From an uncultured Octadecabacter sp. (GTDB taxonomy: Bacteria > Pseudomonadota > Alphaproteobacteria > Rhodobacterales > Rhodobacteraceae): DNA of 46,137 nt. Below, piece by piece: positions 34,382-42,751 of the stretch. The notes under the pieces are model-generated. The model searched no databases, was not told the origin of the DNA, and worked only from the letters and a program-made list of their open reading frames with translations. Positions within the stretch are counted from its first letter, which is position 1. Each line of letters begins with the position of its first letter. The stretch spans positions 1 to 46,137 of the forward strand of contig CALAGN010000036.1 in assembly GCA_937891785.1 (NCBI GenBank), read 5' to 3'. Both the position numbers and the translations under genes were made by a program.

Positions 34382-34459
34382 AAACGGCGGGATCATTCCC
34401 CAAAACCACCTCAAAGTATCGCGATTTCTCGACCAAATCGTTGGCTCGGAGCAGGTCGG

Positions 34460-34981
34460 ATGCAATACATTCTGGCATGTCTTATGCGGTTTATCATGTC
34501 CGGTCCGCTGGCGCTTTTGGGCGGCGCGGCTGCGGTTTTGATCCTGGGATACTTCCGTCAGATAAGTGAAGTGAACCTGCGCGCGCAGCTCGATTTCCCG
34601 ACGGATTATGAGCTGATCCTAGAAGATGGATCAACGACGCATCGCGCTTTGATGGTGCCGCTGATGGGGGCGGACACAGACGAGCCAATTAGCGTCGCCG
34701 TCTATGCGACCGACAGTTTCCAGTTCGCCGATATGGACCCGATGGCCCTGCTGGCGAAAACCCAAGGGTTTGGCGAAGCTGGCCCGATCCTGCACCTGAA
34801 CGGGGAAATCAGCAGCATTGGCAAATGGGATGAAATCGTAAGAGACTCATTCAGTGAACAGGGCCGGACTATCCCCGCAACATGCTGGTGGTTTATCCCT
34901 ACGTCGAAGGGGGCGAAGCTGCTTTTTCGCCGAAAACCGGAGCATCCATTTTTGGCGTCTTTTCAAAGATTGCGGGCGTGA
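34460..34981 (+). pseudogene. N-terminal part of a frameshifted membrane protein gene
   Basis: Reads as 173 residues, with one membrane segment near residues 13-32 (MSGPLALLGGAAAVLILGYF) and a soluble domain (FPTDYELILEDGSTTHRALM). GGAGCAGG precedes the ATG. The sensible reading ends near 34861-34866, after DSFSEQG. From there the residues to the stop at 34981 are basic and protein-unlike, while the -1 frame continues naturally into the next feature. No known family is recognised; it resembles hypothetical proteins of this group. Either a recent 1-nt deletion in the GGG run or a sequencing error explains it. Confidence 0.7.
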
Positions 34982-35751
34982 TCGCCTTGCTCGACATCCT
35001 AAAGCTGGTGTTGCGTACGTCTGACCCTGTGGCCCAAGTAATCCCCGATCTGCCCCCGATCCAAACTCAGAATGGTTCGCAAACCGCAACCGGCTTTAGC
35101 GCCCGCGATGGCCCGTTTGTTTTGACGGCGAGTGACCGTCGTGGGATGCGCGAAGAAATGCAAGCCAATCCTTTGGGCGTCACGCCTGCGACGGCGACGC
35201 ACGTGCCAATCGCAGCGGTCGATCCCGATTGGAAGCGCCGCCTTGATGCAAAACTGAACGGCGACGCTATCGAACATGATCCAAGCCATGGCTTGCGCGC
35301 GGGCATGTTAGACAAACCAGAACCAAAGGGCCGCTCGTTCGGTTCGGTGCTACGCAAGATCACGGTTTTTGTGGTCGGTGGTGCCTTCGTACTGGTTCTG
35401 ATTGTGACCATCGGCAACCTGATGATGGAGGCCAAGAAAAACGACGCGGTGGCTGCAAGTCCAACCGTTGAAGAGCAGTTCCTGCAGGTCATGGCCGAAG
35501 TTGTCGTGCCGGAAACGGCACCCAGCGACAAGGCGTGGTATGAATTTGATTTTGCGCAAGTCGCTCAATGGTTTGTGGCCAAAGGCCTTCTTGCTGTGGC
35601 CGGTGACCGCAATGCGCAGATCACACTTGGCGCGATCGTTGGCGGGCTGTTTGTTTTCATGATAATATTGCGCGGGTTCTTCATGCTACGCGGCATGTTC
35701 CACCCAAGAATCCAGCCGTCGCTGACTGGAATGGGGTTGGATTCACCCTAG
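34882..35751 (+). pseudogene. C-terminal part of the same frameshifted membrane protein gene
   Basis: The frame reads back upstream to about 34861 as GPDYPRNMLVVYPYVEGG, joining the preceding fragment. No ribosome site precedes the ATG at 34882. The roughly 290 residues contain a hydrophobic segment at 20-40 (SKIAGVIALLDILKLVL), a polar linker, a membrane segment around residues 160-180 (VFVVGGAFVLVLIVTIGNLM) and another near 250-272 (AIVGGLFVFMIILRGFFML). The rebuilt gene would encode about 430 residues with three or four membrane segments. Function unknown. It ends with a 4-nt tail-to-tail overlap with mipZ. Confidence 0.7.
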
Positions 35752-36557
35752 AAATTCACAGTTACGTTCGGCAGGTTGAGCGCCTTGATCAAGTCGCGCA
35801 ATTCCTGCCGCGCGGCGACGTTGGAAATATTCAACCCCTTCACGCCCAGATCACGCAGGTCCAACAAGGTCAGCCCACGCGGAAATAGCTCGCGGAAAAT
35901 CACCCGTTCATTGAAACCGGGCGCGATGCGAAACCCAATACGGCGCGACAGCTTGGCGATAGCGGTTTCCATTTTTTGCTTGTTCACCATGTTTTGCGCC
36001 CCCATCCGGTTGCGCACAACAACCCAGTCAATCGGATCAAGTCCGGCCTGCGCACGCAACTGCCGCGCGTTCCAGACCATGCTGGCATAAACTGACGGGC
36101 CTTTGATGGTTTCACCATCGGTGTCCACATGGGCCAGCAGATCAAAGTCGACAAAGCTGTCGTTCAGCGGTGTGATCAGTGTGTCGGCCAGCGAATGCGC
36201 GACCTGTGACAGGCGTGTGTGGCTGCCAGGGCAGTCGATCAGGATAAAATCGCTGTCGGGCTCCAGCGTGGCAACAGCCGCGCTGAGCCGATGATCATAG
36301 ACGTTTTCACCGGGCTCAAGGCTTGCCGCATCAATTTCCGGCAGGTCGTGATACGTCGGTGTCGGCAGCGATAGACCCTCTTGGGCCATGTAGGTATTTC
36401 GGTTCTCGATATAGCGGCACAGTGTCTGCTGGCGTAGATCCAGATCAAGCGTGCCAACCTTGTGGCCCATCCGCGACAGGGCCATCGCCACGTGCATCGA
36501 TACGGTCGATTTTCCCGCGCCGCCCTTTTCGTTTCCGACAACGATAATATGTGCCAC
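35748..36557 (-). CDS. mipZ: Division plane positioning ATPase MipZ
   Basis: ParA/MinD-type ATPase of 269 residues. The deviant Walker A is NEKGGAGKSTVSMH (residues 8-21), switch I DLDLRQQTLCRYIENR, and Walker B FILIDCPGSHTRL. The stretch VVVRNRMGAQNMVNKQKM and the end GLNISNVAARQELRDLI are typical of alphaproteobacterial MipZ. In Caulobacter MipZ forms a pole-to-middle gradient with ParB and keeps FtsZ at midcell. The gene stands alone, divergent from the helicase, with a 389-nt gap. Confidence 0.92.
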   Translation of the reverse strand: MAHIIVVGNEKGGAGKSTVSMHVAMALSRMGHKVGTLDLDLRQQTLCRYIENRNTYMAQEGLSLPTPTYHDLPEIDAASLEPGENVYDHRLSAAVATLEPDSDFILIDCPGSHTRLSQVAHSLADTLITPLNDSFVDFDLLAHVDTDGETIKGPSVYASMVWNARQLRAQAGLDPIDWVVVRNRMGAQNMVNKQKMETAIAKLSRRIGFRIAPGFNERVIFRELFPRGLTLLDLRDLGVKGLNISNVAARQELRDLIKALNLPNVTVNF

Positions 36558-36946
36558 TGCCCCAGCCCCTTTGCCTGATCCGGTTCATGTCCGGACCGTT
36601 GCGATAACTATATGGCGTAAGGGCTGCAAGGGGAAGCGGATGCACGCGCACTGCATTGCATTTTAGCCAAGCCCTTGACTTACTAACCCAAAGGGGCCAT
36701 TTGCCCCTAGACCGATGCAGGCTGCCGCGTGAGTAGGGCACGTCAGGGCTTAGAGCCCGACACCGCCAAAGATGTATCGAGACAGGTTCCCACCATCACG
36801 CAGGGGTTCCGCGCCACGTCGGCGTGCGAACGTTCTGTTCCCACGTCAGCGCGCGGGCGCAATCCTTTGCCGCGTTCCCCGTTCGGGCAACGCACATTTT
36901 TCCCGCGCGATCCGAACACGGGTCGCCGAACCGATAGGACATCCAT
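36558..36946. other. mipZ-rhlE intergenic region with structured helicase leader
   Basis: No convincing gene. Elements seen toward rhlE: a possible -35 CTTGAC at 36674-36679; a hairpin AGGGGC/GCCCCT at 36692-36708; a GGGCT/AGCCC hairpin at 36746-36758; and a terminator-like hairpin at 36872-36901. The rhlE ribosome site region is CGATAGGACATCC. Several short open frames on both strands lack ribosome sites or protein-like composition. A transcript from about 36710 would have a 5' leader of some 235 nt. Confidence 0.5.
36872..36901 (+). terminator. Terminator-like hairpin inside the rhlE leader
   Basis: GCGTT (36872-36876) pairs with AACGC (36889-36893). A C/C mismatch and CCC/GGG close a GTTC loop, and ACATTTTT follows. 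It lies 46 nt before the helicase ATG. It may end a short leader RNA or control read-through into the helicase gene. Confidence 0.45.
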
Positions 36947-38290
36947 ATGGATTTCGACATGCTGGGCCTTGCGCCCCGCCTTGTGGCTAAACTAGCCGAA
37001 CAGGGCATCAAAGACCCAACCCCGATTCAGGCGCAGGCGATTCCGCACGCGATGAATGGCCGTGACGTCATGGGCCTTGCCCAGACGGGCACCGGCAAAA
37101 CCGCCGCCTTTGGTCTGCCAATGATCGACGCGCTGATGAAGACCGGCACCAAGCCCGCACCGAAAACCGCACGCGGGTTGATCCTTGCGCCAACGCGCGA
37201 GCTTGCCAAACAGATCGCCGACAACCTGAGCGCCTATACCCAAGGCTCGCACCTTAAGGTGAACCTTGTTGTGGGCGGTGCCGGCATCGTCGCGCAGATG
37301 AAACGGCTTGAGCGTGGCACTGACCTGCTGGTTGCCACCCCTGGTCGTCTGATCGACTTGCTTGACCGCAAGGCGGTTCGTTTGAACGAGACACAGTACC
37401 TTGTGCTCGACGAAGCTGACCAGATGCTCGACATGGGTTTCATCCACGCGCTGCGCCAAATCGCGCCGCTGCTTGCGACACCGCGTCAAACGATGATGTT
37501 CTCGGCTACCATGCCGAAACTGATGACGGAACTGGCGGGCGCTTTCCTGAACGATCCGATCCGCGTGCAAGTCGCCCCTCCGGGCAAGCCGATTGAAAAG
37601 ATCGAACAGTCGGTGCATTTCGTAGCCAAAGCGGCCAAGAATGACCTACTGATGGAACTGATCGACGCCCACCGTGACGAACGCGCGATTGTGTTTGGCC
37701 GCACCAAACATGGTTGTGAAAAGCTGTATAAGATGCTGGACGCCAAGGGCTTTTCAGCTGTTTCGATCCACGGCAACAAAAGCCAAGGTCAGCGCGAACG
37801 CGCGATCGAGTCGTTCAAATCCGGCAAAGTCAAAGTACTGGTCGCGACCGACGTTGCTGCCCGTGGCCTGGACATTCCCGAGGTCAAGCACGTCTATAAC
37901 TTCGATCTGCCTAATGTCGCCGAAAACTACGTTCACCGGATTGGCCGCACGGCGCGCGCCGGTGCCGATGGTATGGCAATCGCGTTCTGCGCACCTGACG
38001 AAATGATCGAACTGCTTGATATTCAAAAGGCGATGAAGGCTGACATCCCCGTGGCCTCTGGTCGCCCATGGGAAGTTCTGCCCGGTCAAAAGAAGAAACC
38101 AAACGGCGGTGGCGGCGGTGGCGGCGGCGGTGGTGGTGGTCGTCGCGGTGGCGGTGGCGGTGGCGGTGGTCAACGCCGCAGCCAAGGCGGCGGCGGTAAC
38201 CCCGGCGGCGGCGGTAAGCCTGCCTTTGGGGACGGCGCCAAGCCTGGCGGCGGCAATCGCCGTCGCAAGCCTAACCGCAGCGCAGCTTAA
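36947..38290 (+). CDS. rhlE: DEAD-box ATP-dependent RNA helicase, RhlE-like
   Basis: Protein of 447 residues with all core motifs: Q-motif (DPTPIQAQAIP), I AQTGTGKT, Ia PTRELAKQ, Ib TPGRLIDLL, II DEADQMLD, III SATMPK, IV region AIVFGRTKHG, V TDVAARGLDIP and VI HRIGRTARAG. After the core (about residue 385) comes a glycine-rich, basic tail of about 60 residues that can bind RNA loosely. Such helicases act in ribosome assembly, mRNA decay and cold growth. The long leader would fit cold or feedback control. A terminator follows at once. Confidence 0.93.
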   Translation: MDFDMLGLAPRLVAKLAEQGIKDPTPIQAQAIPHAMNGRDVMGLAQTGTGKTAAFGLPMIDALMKTGTKPAPKTARGLILAPTRELAKQIADNLSAYTQGSHLKVNLVVGGAGIVAQMKRLERGTDLLVATPGRLIDLLDRKAVRLNETQYLVLDEADQMLDMGFIHALRQIAPLLATPRQTMMFSATMPKLMTELAGAFLNDPIRVQVAPPGKPIEKIEQSVHFVAKAAKNDLLMELIDAHRDERAIVFGRTKHGCEKLYKMLDAKGFSAVSIHGNKSQGQRERAIESFKSGKVKVLVATDVAARGLDIPEVKHVYNFDLPNVAENYVHRIGRTARAGADGMAIAFCAPDEMIELLDIQKAMKADIPVASGRPWEVLPGQKKKPNGGGGGGGGGGGGRRGGGGGGGGQRRSQGGGGNPGGGGKPAFGDGAKPGGGNRRRKPNRSAA

Positions 38291-38296
38291 TATTGA

Positions 38297-38323
38297 AACG
38301 GGTAGCTGCGGCTGCCCGTTTTT
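38297..38323 (+). terminator. Bidirectional terminator after rhlE
   Basis: AACGGG (38297-38302) pairs with CCCGTT (38315-38320); AGC/GCT inside closes a short loop, and TTTTT ends at 38323. A GAAA stretch upstream lets it also serve the leftward cupin gene, which ends at 38337. Confidence 0.8.
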
Positions 38324-38336
38324 CGTTTGTGGGTAC

Positions 38337-38672
38337 CTATTTCTTAAGCAAGTAACGGTCGCCTTCCTCGAACACATCAATGGCGCGGGTTCCTGCAGTA
38401 ACCTTGACGCTATGCACGGCTCCTGATGGGATATTGTATGTGTCACCCGGTGCGTAAACCATTGTGGCACCATCAAGCGTCAATTCAAGGCGGCCAGCGA
38501 TCAGAGTTCCCCATTGGCCCTTGTGTGAATGCGGCGGAATCTCGAAATCCTCGTGAAACGTGAAGAACACTACCAGTCCCGCGTCTGACGCGATGGCGCG
38601 CGTTGAAACGGTGTTTTCCGGAATGGGCACATCAAGTGCGGGGAAGGCTTGGATGAATTCTGGGAACGACAT
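38337..38672 (-). CDS. Cupin-domain protein
   Basis: Single-cupin beta-barrel protein of 111 residues. The metal-type motif I reads PPHSHKGQWGTLIAGRLEL, and motif II covers YAPGDTYNIPSGAVHSV. The start at 38672 is preceded by AAGGAAG; the upstream in-frame ATG at 38723 lies near the rpmE terminator and lacks a site. Such small cupins bind a metal and a small acid or act as sensors; no function can be set. It is convergent with rhlE. Confidence 0.85.
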   Translation of the reverse strand: MSFPEFIQAFPALDVPIPENTVSTRAIASDAGLVVFFTFHEDFEIPPHSHKGQWGTLIAGRLELTLDGATMVYAPGDTYNIPSGAVHSVKVTAGTRAIDVFEEGDRYLLKK

Positions 38673-38741
38673 GGCGGCTTCCTTTGATTGGGGAATGCCA
38701 AAGCCTAGCGATGTCGCTGTCATCTGTCAGGCCCAAATGCA

Positions 38742-38770
38742 AAACGCCGCCCCATGACAGGGCGGCGTTT
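38742..38770 (-). terminator. Terminator after rpmE
   Basis: Eleven-pair stem (AAACGCCGCCC at 38742-38752 with its complement at 38760-38770) and a 7-nt loop. On the minus strand the stem's last bases and the DNA beyond give GTTTT. It lies 24 nt behind the rpmE stop and would end the leftward ribosomal transcript before the cupin gene. Confidence 0.82.
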
Positions 38771-38794
38771 CGTTTTCTGAAAATGTGGGTGCTT

Positions 38795-39016
38795 CTAAAA
38801 GCCCAGACCTTCGTACTTTTTCTTGAACTTGGATACGCGACCACCAGTGTCGAGCAGACGGCTGTTGCCGCCTGTCCACGCGGGGTGAACTGTCGGGTCA
38901 ATATCAAGCGTCATCTGGTCGCCTTCAGCACCCCAAGTGGAGCGCATCTGCAACATTGTGCCATCCGTCATTCTGACGTTGATCAAGTGGTAGTCGGGGT
39001 GGATCTCTTTTTTCAT
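38795..39016 (-). CDS. rpmE: 50S ribosomal protein L31
   Basis: Protein of 73 residues with the L31 start ([19 protein letters not shown]) and end ([19 protein letters not shown]). It has no cysteines, so it is of the zinc-free type common in these bacteria. It follows rplS by 11 nt on the same strand, with GGAGAGTC before the ATG. Confidence 0.97.
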   Translation of the reverse strand: MKKEIHPDYHLINVRMTDGTMLQMRSTWGAEGDQMTLDIDPTVHPAWTGGNSRLLDTGGRVSKFKKKYEGLGF

Positions 39017-39027
39017 CTCGACTCTCC

Positions 39028-39411
39028 TTATGCGTTTTCTTGGCCGGCGGGGCGATAGTTGGTCTGTTCTATAATACGCGCAGACTTACCACGGCGCGAA
39101 CGCAAGTAGTAAAGCTTGGCACGACGAACGCGGCCACGGCGCACCACGATGATGCTGTCGATATTGGTCGAATGCAGTGGGAACACACGTTCCACGCCTT
39201 CACCAAAGGAAATCTTGCGAACGGTGAACGAACCGGCAATGCCTTTGCCGTTCTTGCGCGCGATGCACACACCTTCGTAGTTCTGAACACGCGAGCGCGT
39301 GCCTTCGGTCACTTTGTAACCGACGCGGATGGTGTCACCCGCTTTGAAATCGGGAAGGTCTTTCCCGAGGGCGGCAATTTGCTCCGCCTCTAGCTGTGCG
39401 ATCAGGTTCAT
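39028..39411 (-). CDS. rplS: 50S ribosomal protein L19
   Basis: Protein of 127 residues with clear L19 blocks: [52 protein letters not shown] and [15 protein letters not shown]. It sits at the 30S-50S interface. The ATG at 39411 is preceded by AGGAGA. A small CGCGG-A5-CCGCG hairpin (39432-39446) lies just upstream in the leader. The gene is separated from trmD by almost 400 nt, unlike the usual tight spacing. Confidence 0.97.
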   Translation of the reverse strand: MNLIAQLEAEQIAALGKDLPDFKAGDTIRVGYKVTEGTRSRVQNYEGVCIARKNGKGIAGSFTVRKISFGEGVERVFPLHSTNIDSIIVVRRGRVRRAKLYYLRSRRGKSARIIEQTNYRPAGQENA

Positions 39412-39807
39412 ATGATCGTCTCCTATTTACACGCGGTTTTTCCGCGGATGTGAGGGCTGCCAGAGCTTTGGTCTTCGCGGGTCGATTGTCGCCCACCAAA
39501 GGTTTCACGGCCTTGATTTTGCTATCCAGCGGGTTCGCGGTGAAGACGTCGCGGCCATACCAAACAGGTCCAACGACTCGATAAGGGTCGCGGACAGGCG
39601 TGATATAGAGGGGATGGGTGTTTGGGGCAAGGGGATTTGCGCGATCATAACTGCCCGAAATCAAGCCGCAGGCGCCGGGCAATCGACGGCCCGCCCCGAC
39701 GGGCTGGCAATTTGGTGAGCCGCGCGCGCTGTTGCTGGGTTGGATGTGCTTTGCGGCTATAAAGTGCCAGCCCATGAATGCAGTATCGCCACCCCACGGG
39801 CCGCCGA
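39412..39807. other. trmD-rplS spacer without a convincing gene
   Basis: This 396-nt stretch holds no supported gene. A minus-strand frame stays open for over 130 codons, but it starts inside trmD, runs on into rplS out of frame, has no ribosome site and shows no family. Hairpins are seen at 39689-39704 (GCCCG/CGGGC, behind trmD) and 39432-39446 (rplS leader). A promoter for rplS-rpmE is likely here, but no clear boxes were found. Confidence 0.5.
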
Positions 39808-40596
39808 CTACCAGTCTTTCTTTGCCCACAAATCGGGCCGCCTTTCGCGCGTAATTTTTTCACTCATCTCGCGCCGCCACTTGGCCACTTTGCCGTGGTC
39901 CCCTGACGTCAGAACCGGCGGGATTTCCCGCCCTTCCCATTCAGCCGGCCGCGTATATTGCGGGTGTTCCAGCATCCCGTTTGAATGGCTTTCCTCTACC
40001 GCGCTTTCCGCATTGCCCAGTACCCCGGGCAGCAGGCGGACGCAGGCATCAATCAGCACCATCGCAGGGAGTTCGCCGCCGGTCAGTACATAATCACCCA
40101 TCGAAACTTCGATGATCTCGTAGTGTTCCAGTACCCGTTCATCCACGCCCTCGAACCGCCCACACAACAGCGTCACACCGTCCCGCGCAGCCAAATCCTG
40201 CGCCATTGCTTGTGTGAACGGCGCGCCGCGCGGTGACAGGTAGATCAGCGGCGTGCGCCCTTTGGCGCGGCGGCGCGTGTCCTCGATCGCCTGCGCGACC
40301 ACATCGGCGCGCAGGACCATGCCAGCGCCACCACCTGCAGGGGTATCATCGACGTTACGATGTTTGCCGATCCCAAAGCGCCGCAGGTCGATGGTTTGCA
40401 GCTGCCAGATGCCGTCTTTCAGCGCTTTGCCCGTCAGACTGTCGCCCAAGATGCCTGGAAAAGCGTCGGGTAAAAGCGTGATAACCTGCGCGCGCCAGAC
40501 ACCTGCCAGATCGGGGGAATCCTCCATCAAGGCGCTGGGTTTCAAGGTCGCCGAGATAGACTTGCGACCGTGAGATTTACTTGGCTTTTCTATCAT
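39808..40596 (-). CDS. trmD: tRNA (guanine-N1)-methyltransferase TrmD
   Basis: SPOUT methyltransferase of 262 residues making m1G37 in tRNA. The start PSKSHGRKSISATLKPSAL is the extra N-terminal piece seen in Rhodobacteraceae, followed by VITLLPDAFPGILG. The SAM knot covers LLCGRFEGVDERVLEHY and SMGDYVLTGGELPAMVLID. The ATG at 40596 overlaps the stop of the sulfotransferase-like gene (ATGA), an argument for this long start. The end has ERRPDLWAKKDW. Confidence 0.96.
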   Translation of the reverse strand: MIEKPSKSHGRKSISATLKPSALMEDSPDLAGVWRAQVITLLPDAFPGILGDSLTGKALKDGIWQLQTIDLRRFGIGKHRNVDDTPAGGGAGMVLRADVVAQAIEDTRRRAKGRTPLIYLSPRGAPFTQAMAQDLAARDGVTLLCGRFEGVDERVLEHYEIIEVSMGDYVLTGGELPAMVLIDACVRLLPGVLGNAESAVEESHSNGMLEHPQYTRPAEWEGREIPPVLTSGDHGKVAKWRREMSEKITRERRPDLWAKKDW

Positions 40597-41408
40597 GCGC
40601 GCGGTCCCTTGTTCCAGCCGCCAAGGCCCAACATTTTGGCGAGTGCCTCCTTCTTGTCGCGCACTTCGGCGTCGTCAAGCGTACTGGTATTCAAGACACG
40701 AAACTGTTCGGCCACTTCTGATGTGGGGCCGCGATTACCTGCGGCGACAGGATCGAGCTGGTCCAAAATACGGCTCGGAAGGCCCAAGATTTCAAGGATA
40801 GAACCGCCCGGGCCAAGCGGGTGGTCGCGGCTTTGATCAAGCGGCATGCTGGTGACGGCGTACGGGGCAACGCCCTTGCGGATATCGTCGACGATGTCAT
40901 CCAGATCAGCGGCAGGGGCATATTTCTTGCGAAACTCGTCCCACGTGAGGGTCAAACGGAAGCCACGCAAGTGATGACGATAGGTGCTAAATAGCCAATC
41001 ATCCGACGTACGCGTGGTCAGCGTGACCGATAGATCATGATTGGGAAAACGATCCTCAAGATAGCCGCAAAGATAGCTGATCGTGGCCGGCGCGGCACCG
41101 TAGGTTTCGACGTTGGGCCAACCGGGCAAATGGCCCGATAGGCCCTCACAGCTTAGCAAAATGTGGCGTGGGTCATCAGCGGCAAGGTTGGCAAAGGCAC
41201 TGTCCAATGCATCAGCCATATCCAGCAAGAGTAGCGGGTTTTGCGTTTTGGAAAACCCCATACACAGTTTGGCAACATCGTGCAGGTGGCGCAGTTGAAA
41301 GATAGCGGCATATGGGGCAAGGCGCTCGCGATTGTGCCAGAACAGATGCTGTGCGGTGCTGGTGCCCGTCTTGTGAAATCCGGGATGCAGCAAGATGCGC
41401 TTAGCCAT
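40593..41408 (-). CDS. Sulfotransferase-like P-loop protein in the trmD operon
   Basis: Protein of 271 residues. It starts with LHPGFHKTGTSTAQHLFW, a match to the 5'-phosphosulfate-binding loop of PAPS sulfotransferases. A later ILLSCEGLSGHLPGWPN and LTTRTSDDWLFSTYRHHLRG fit the 3'-phosphate-binding strand-helix region. Acceptor unknown; no partner genes for sulfated glycans are near. It overlaps rimM by 8 nt and trmD by 4 nt, so it is fully built into the rRNA/tRNA-maturation operon. Function is by fold only. Confidence 0.75.
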   Translation of the reverse strand: MAKRILLHPGFHKTGTSTAQHLFWHNRERLAPYAAIFQLRHLHDVAKLCMGFSKTQNPLLLLDMADALDSAFANLAADDPRHILLSCEGLSGHLPGWPNVETYGAAPATISYLCGYLEDRFPNHDLSVTLTTRTSDDWLFSTYRHHLRGFRLTLTWDEFRKKYAPAADLDDIVDDIRKGVAPYAVTSMPLDQSRDHPLGPGGSILEILGLPSRILDQLDPVAAGNRGPTSEVAEQFRVLNTSTLDDAEVRDKKEALAKMLGLGGWNKGPRA

Positions 41409-41934
41409 CGGCGGGATCGACGCTATCGGGCATCAAACCCTCGGGTGGGTCAATGATCACGCGGCCGCTTGCCAGATCGACAGTGGGCACGATTTTGCGG
41501 GTGAACGGGATCAAGGCGCTGTCGCGCAGGCCCGCGCCCGTGACCTCGAGCATGTCTTCGGCGCCGTTATTCATCACGGCCTTTACGCGGCCAATTTCGG
41601 CGCCGCCCGCGTCAAAGACCGCAAGGCCGACCAGATCGTTGTGGTAAAATTCGTCGTCCGGCAGATGCGGCAGTTGCGCGCGATCTGCAAAAAGATCAAC
41701 ACCGCGCAGGGCGTCGGCCTGTTCTTTGGTGGTGATGCCGTCAAGGCGGGCAATCAGGCTGCCCTTGGTCTGACTGAGCACGACAATGGTCGCGAAAATC
41801 CGGCCCTTGTCGGTGGTTAGCGGGGTATAGTTGGCAATTGCTTGCGGGTCGGCGCAAAATGATTTCAGGCGCACGTCCCCCGCGACGCCAAACGCGCCGC
41901 CGATAGAGCCAACAATGATACGATCCTCAGGCAT
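41401..41934 (-). CDS. rimM: 16S rRNA processing protein RimM
   Basis: Protein of 177 residues with the RimM N-domain (RIIVGSIGGAFGVAGDVRLKSF) and PRC-barrel domain (DEFYHNDLVGLAVFD onward, ending IPFTRKIVPTVDLASGRV). It helps 30S head assembly with S19. The ATG at 41934 fits family length; the open frame continues upstream through the rpsP end without support. It lies 58 nt behind rpsP and overlaps the next gene by 8 nt. Confidence 0.95.
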   Translation of the reverse strand: MPEDRIIVGSIGGAFGVAGDVRLKSFCADPQAIANYTPLTTDKGRIFATIVVLSQTKGSLIARLDGITTKEQADALRGVDLFADRAQLPHLPDDEFYHNDLVGLAVFDAGGAEIGRVKAVMNNGAEDMLEVTGAGLRDSALIPFTRKIVPTVDLASGRVIIDPPEGLMPDSVDPADG

Positions 41935-41992
41935 GTGCTTAACCCTATCAAAAATGGTGGAGCCGCCAAGCAACGGCCCCACCATGTTGGAC

Positions 41993-42409
41993 TTATTCAG
42001 CCGCTGCTTCTTCGGCTGCAACATCTTCAACAGGCGCTTCTTGCGCTGGTGCGGCTGCGGCTTCTGCGGCTGCGGCTGCTTTGGCAACTTTTTCTTCGGC
42101 GCGTTCGACTGCGGCTTTGCCAGGCGTGCCCTTCTTGGGGTTGTTACGGTCCTTCTTGGGCAGTGCGCCGGCAGCTTCCAGCATGCGCGATACCCGGTCG
42201 GTTGGCTGTGCGCCTTGGCCGATCCAATACTGGATGCGCTCGAGGTCCATGTTCACGCGCTCTTCGCTGTCTTTTGGCAGCAACGGGTTATATGTACCCA
42301 GCTTTTCGATGTAACGGCCATCGCGTGGCATACGGCTGTCGGCAGCAACGATGCGATAGAACGGGCGTTTCTTGGAGCCACCGCGAGCGAGACGAATTTT
42401 CATAGCCAT
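41993..42409 (-). CDS. rpsP: 30S ribosomal protein S16
   Basis: Protein of 138 residues. The core is S16 ([49 protein letters not shown]), followed by an alanine/glutamate-rich tail of about 50 residues that is longer than in E. coli but common in alphaproteobacteria. Two Met codons at the start (42409 and 42403) are both possible. It lies 27 nt behind the chorismate mutase gene on the same strand. Confidence 0.97.
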   Translation of the reverse strand: MAMKIRLARGGSKKRPFYRIVAADSRMPRDGRYIEKLGTYNPLLPKDSEERVNMDLERIQYWIGQGAQPTDRVSRMLEAAGALPKKDRNNPKKGTPGKAAVERAEEKVAKAAAAAEAAAAPAQEAPVEDVAAEEAAAE

Positions 42410-42436
42410 GATATATAGTCCTTTATTTTCAGTATA

Positions 42437-42733
42437 TTAAGATTTGTGTTGTTTGTGATGCTGAATGACTTCAGCGATGATGAAGTTGAGAAACTTCTTG
42501 GCAAATTCAGGGTCCAGATCGGCCTGACTTGCCAAATCTTCTAGCCGTGCGATCTGTGCGGCTTCGCGCGCGGGATCGGACGGGGGAAGGTCGTGTTCGG
42601 CTTTGAGTTTCCCCACAGCCTGCGTGTGTTTGAACCGCTCGCCCAGCGTATAAACAAGGATCGCGTCAAGGCGGTCAATGCTATCGCGGTGCCCCTTAAG
42701 AAGGTCGGCGGCAAGGGAGATGTGATCGGTCAT
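42437..42733 (-). CDS. Chorismate mutase (AroQ class)
   Basis: All-helical protein of 98 residues with the AroQ fold: HRDSIDRLDAILVYTLGERF with the first active-site Arg/Asp helix, QAVGKLKAEHDLPPSDPARE, and an end helix KKFLNFIIAEVIQHHK. It converts chorismate to prephenate. Its place between a GNAT gene and rpsP is usual in this bacterial group. The DNA just upstream (42752-42806) is an 11-bp tandem repeat, so its promoter or leader is unusual. Confidence 0.9.
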   Translation of the reverse strand: MTDHISLAADLLKGHRDSIDRLDAILVYTLGERFKHTQAVGKLKAEHDLPPSDPAREAAQIARLEDLASQADLDPEFAKKFLNFIIAEVIQHHKQHKS

Positions 42734-42751
42734 TTTGCCCCCCGAAGGACG

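Noticed and set aside
34882-35751. A separate complete gene starting at 34882
   Set aside because: No ribosome site at the ATG, and the frame reads protein-like further upstream to the frameshift, so it is the second half of one gene.
36729-36995. Short overlapping open frames before the helicase gene
   Set aside because: No ribosome sites, Arg/Pro-rich random composition, and overlap with hairpins of the leader.
38104-38225. Dense GGC/GGT repeats that resemble a satellite or repeat array
   Set aside because: They are in frame and encode the glycine-rich tail usual for RhlE-type helicases.
39335-39829. A 164-codon minus-strand frame filling the trmD-rplS gap
   Set aside because: Begins inside trmD, runs into rplS out of frame, has no ribosome site and no recognisable domain; kept only as a note on the spacer.
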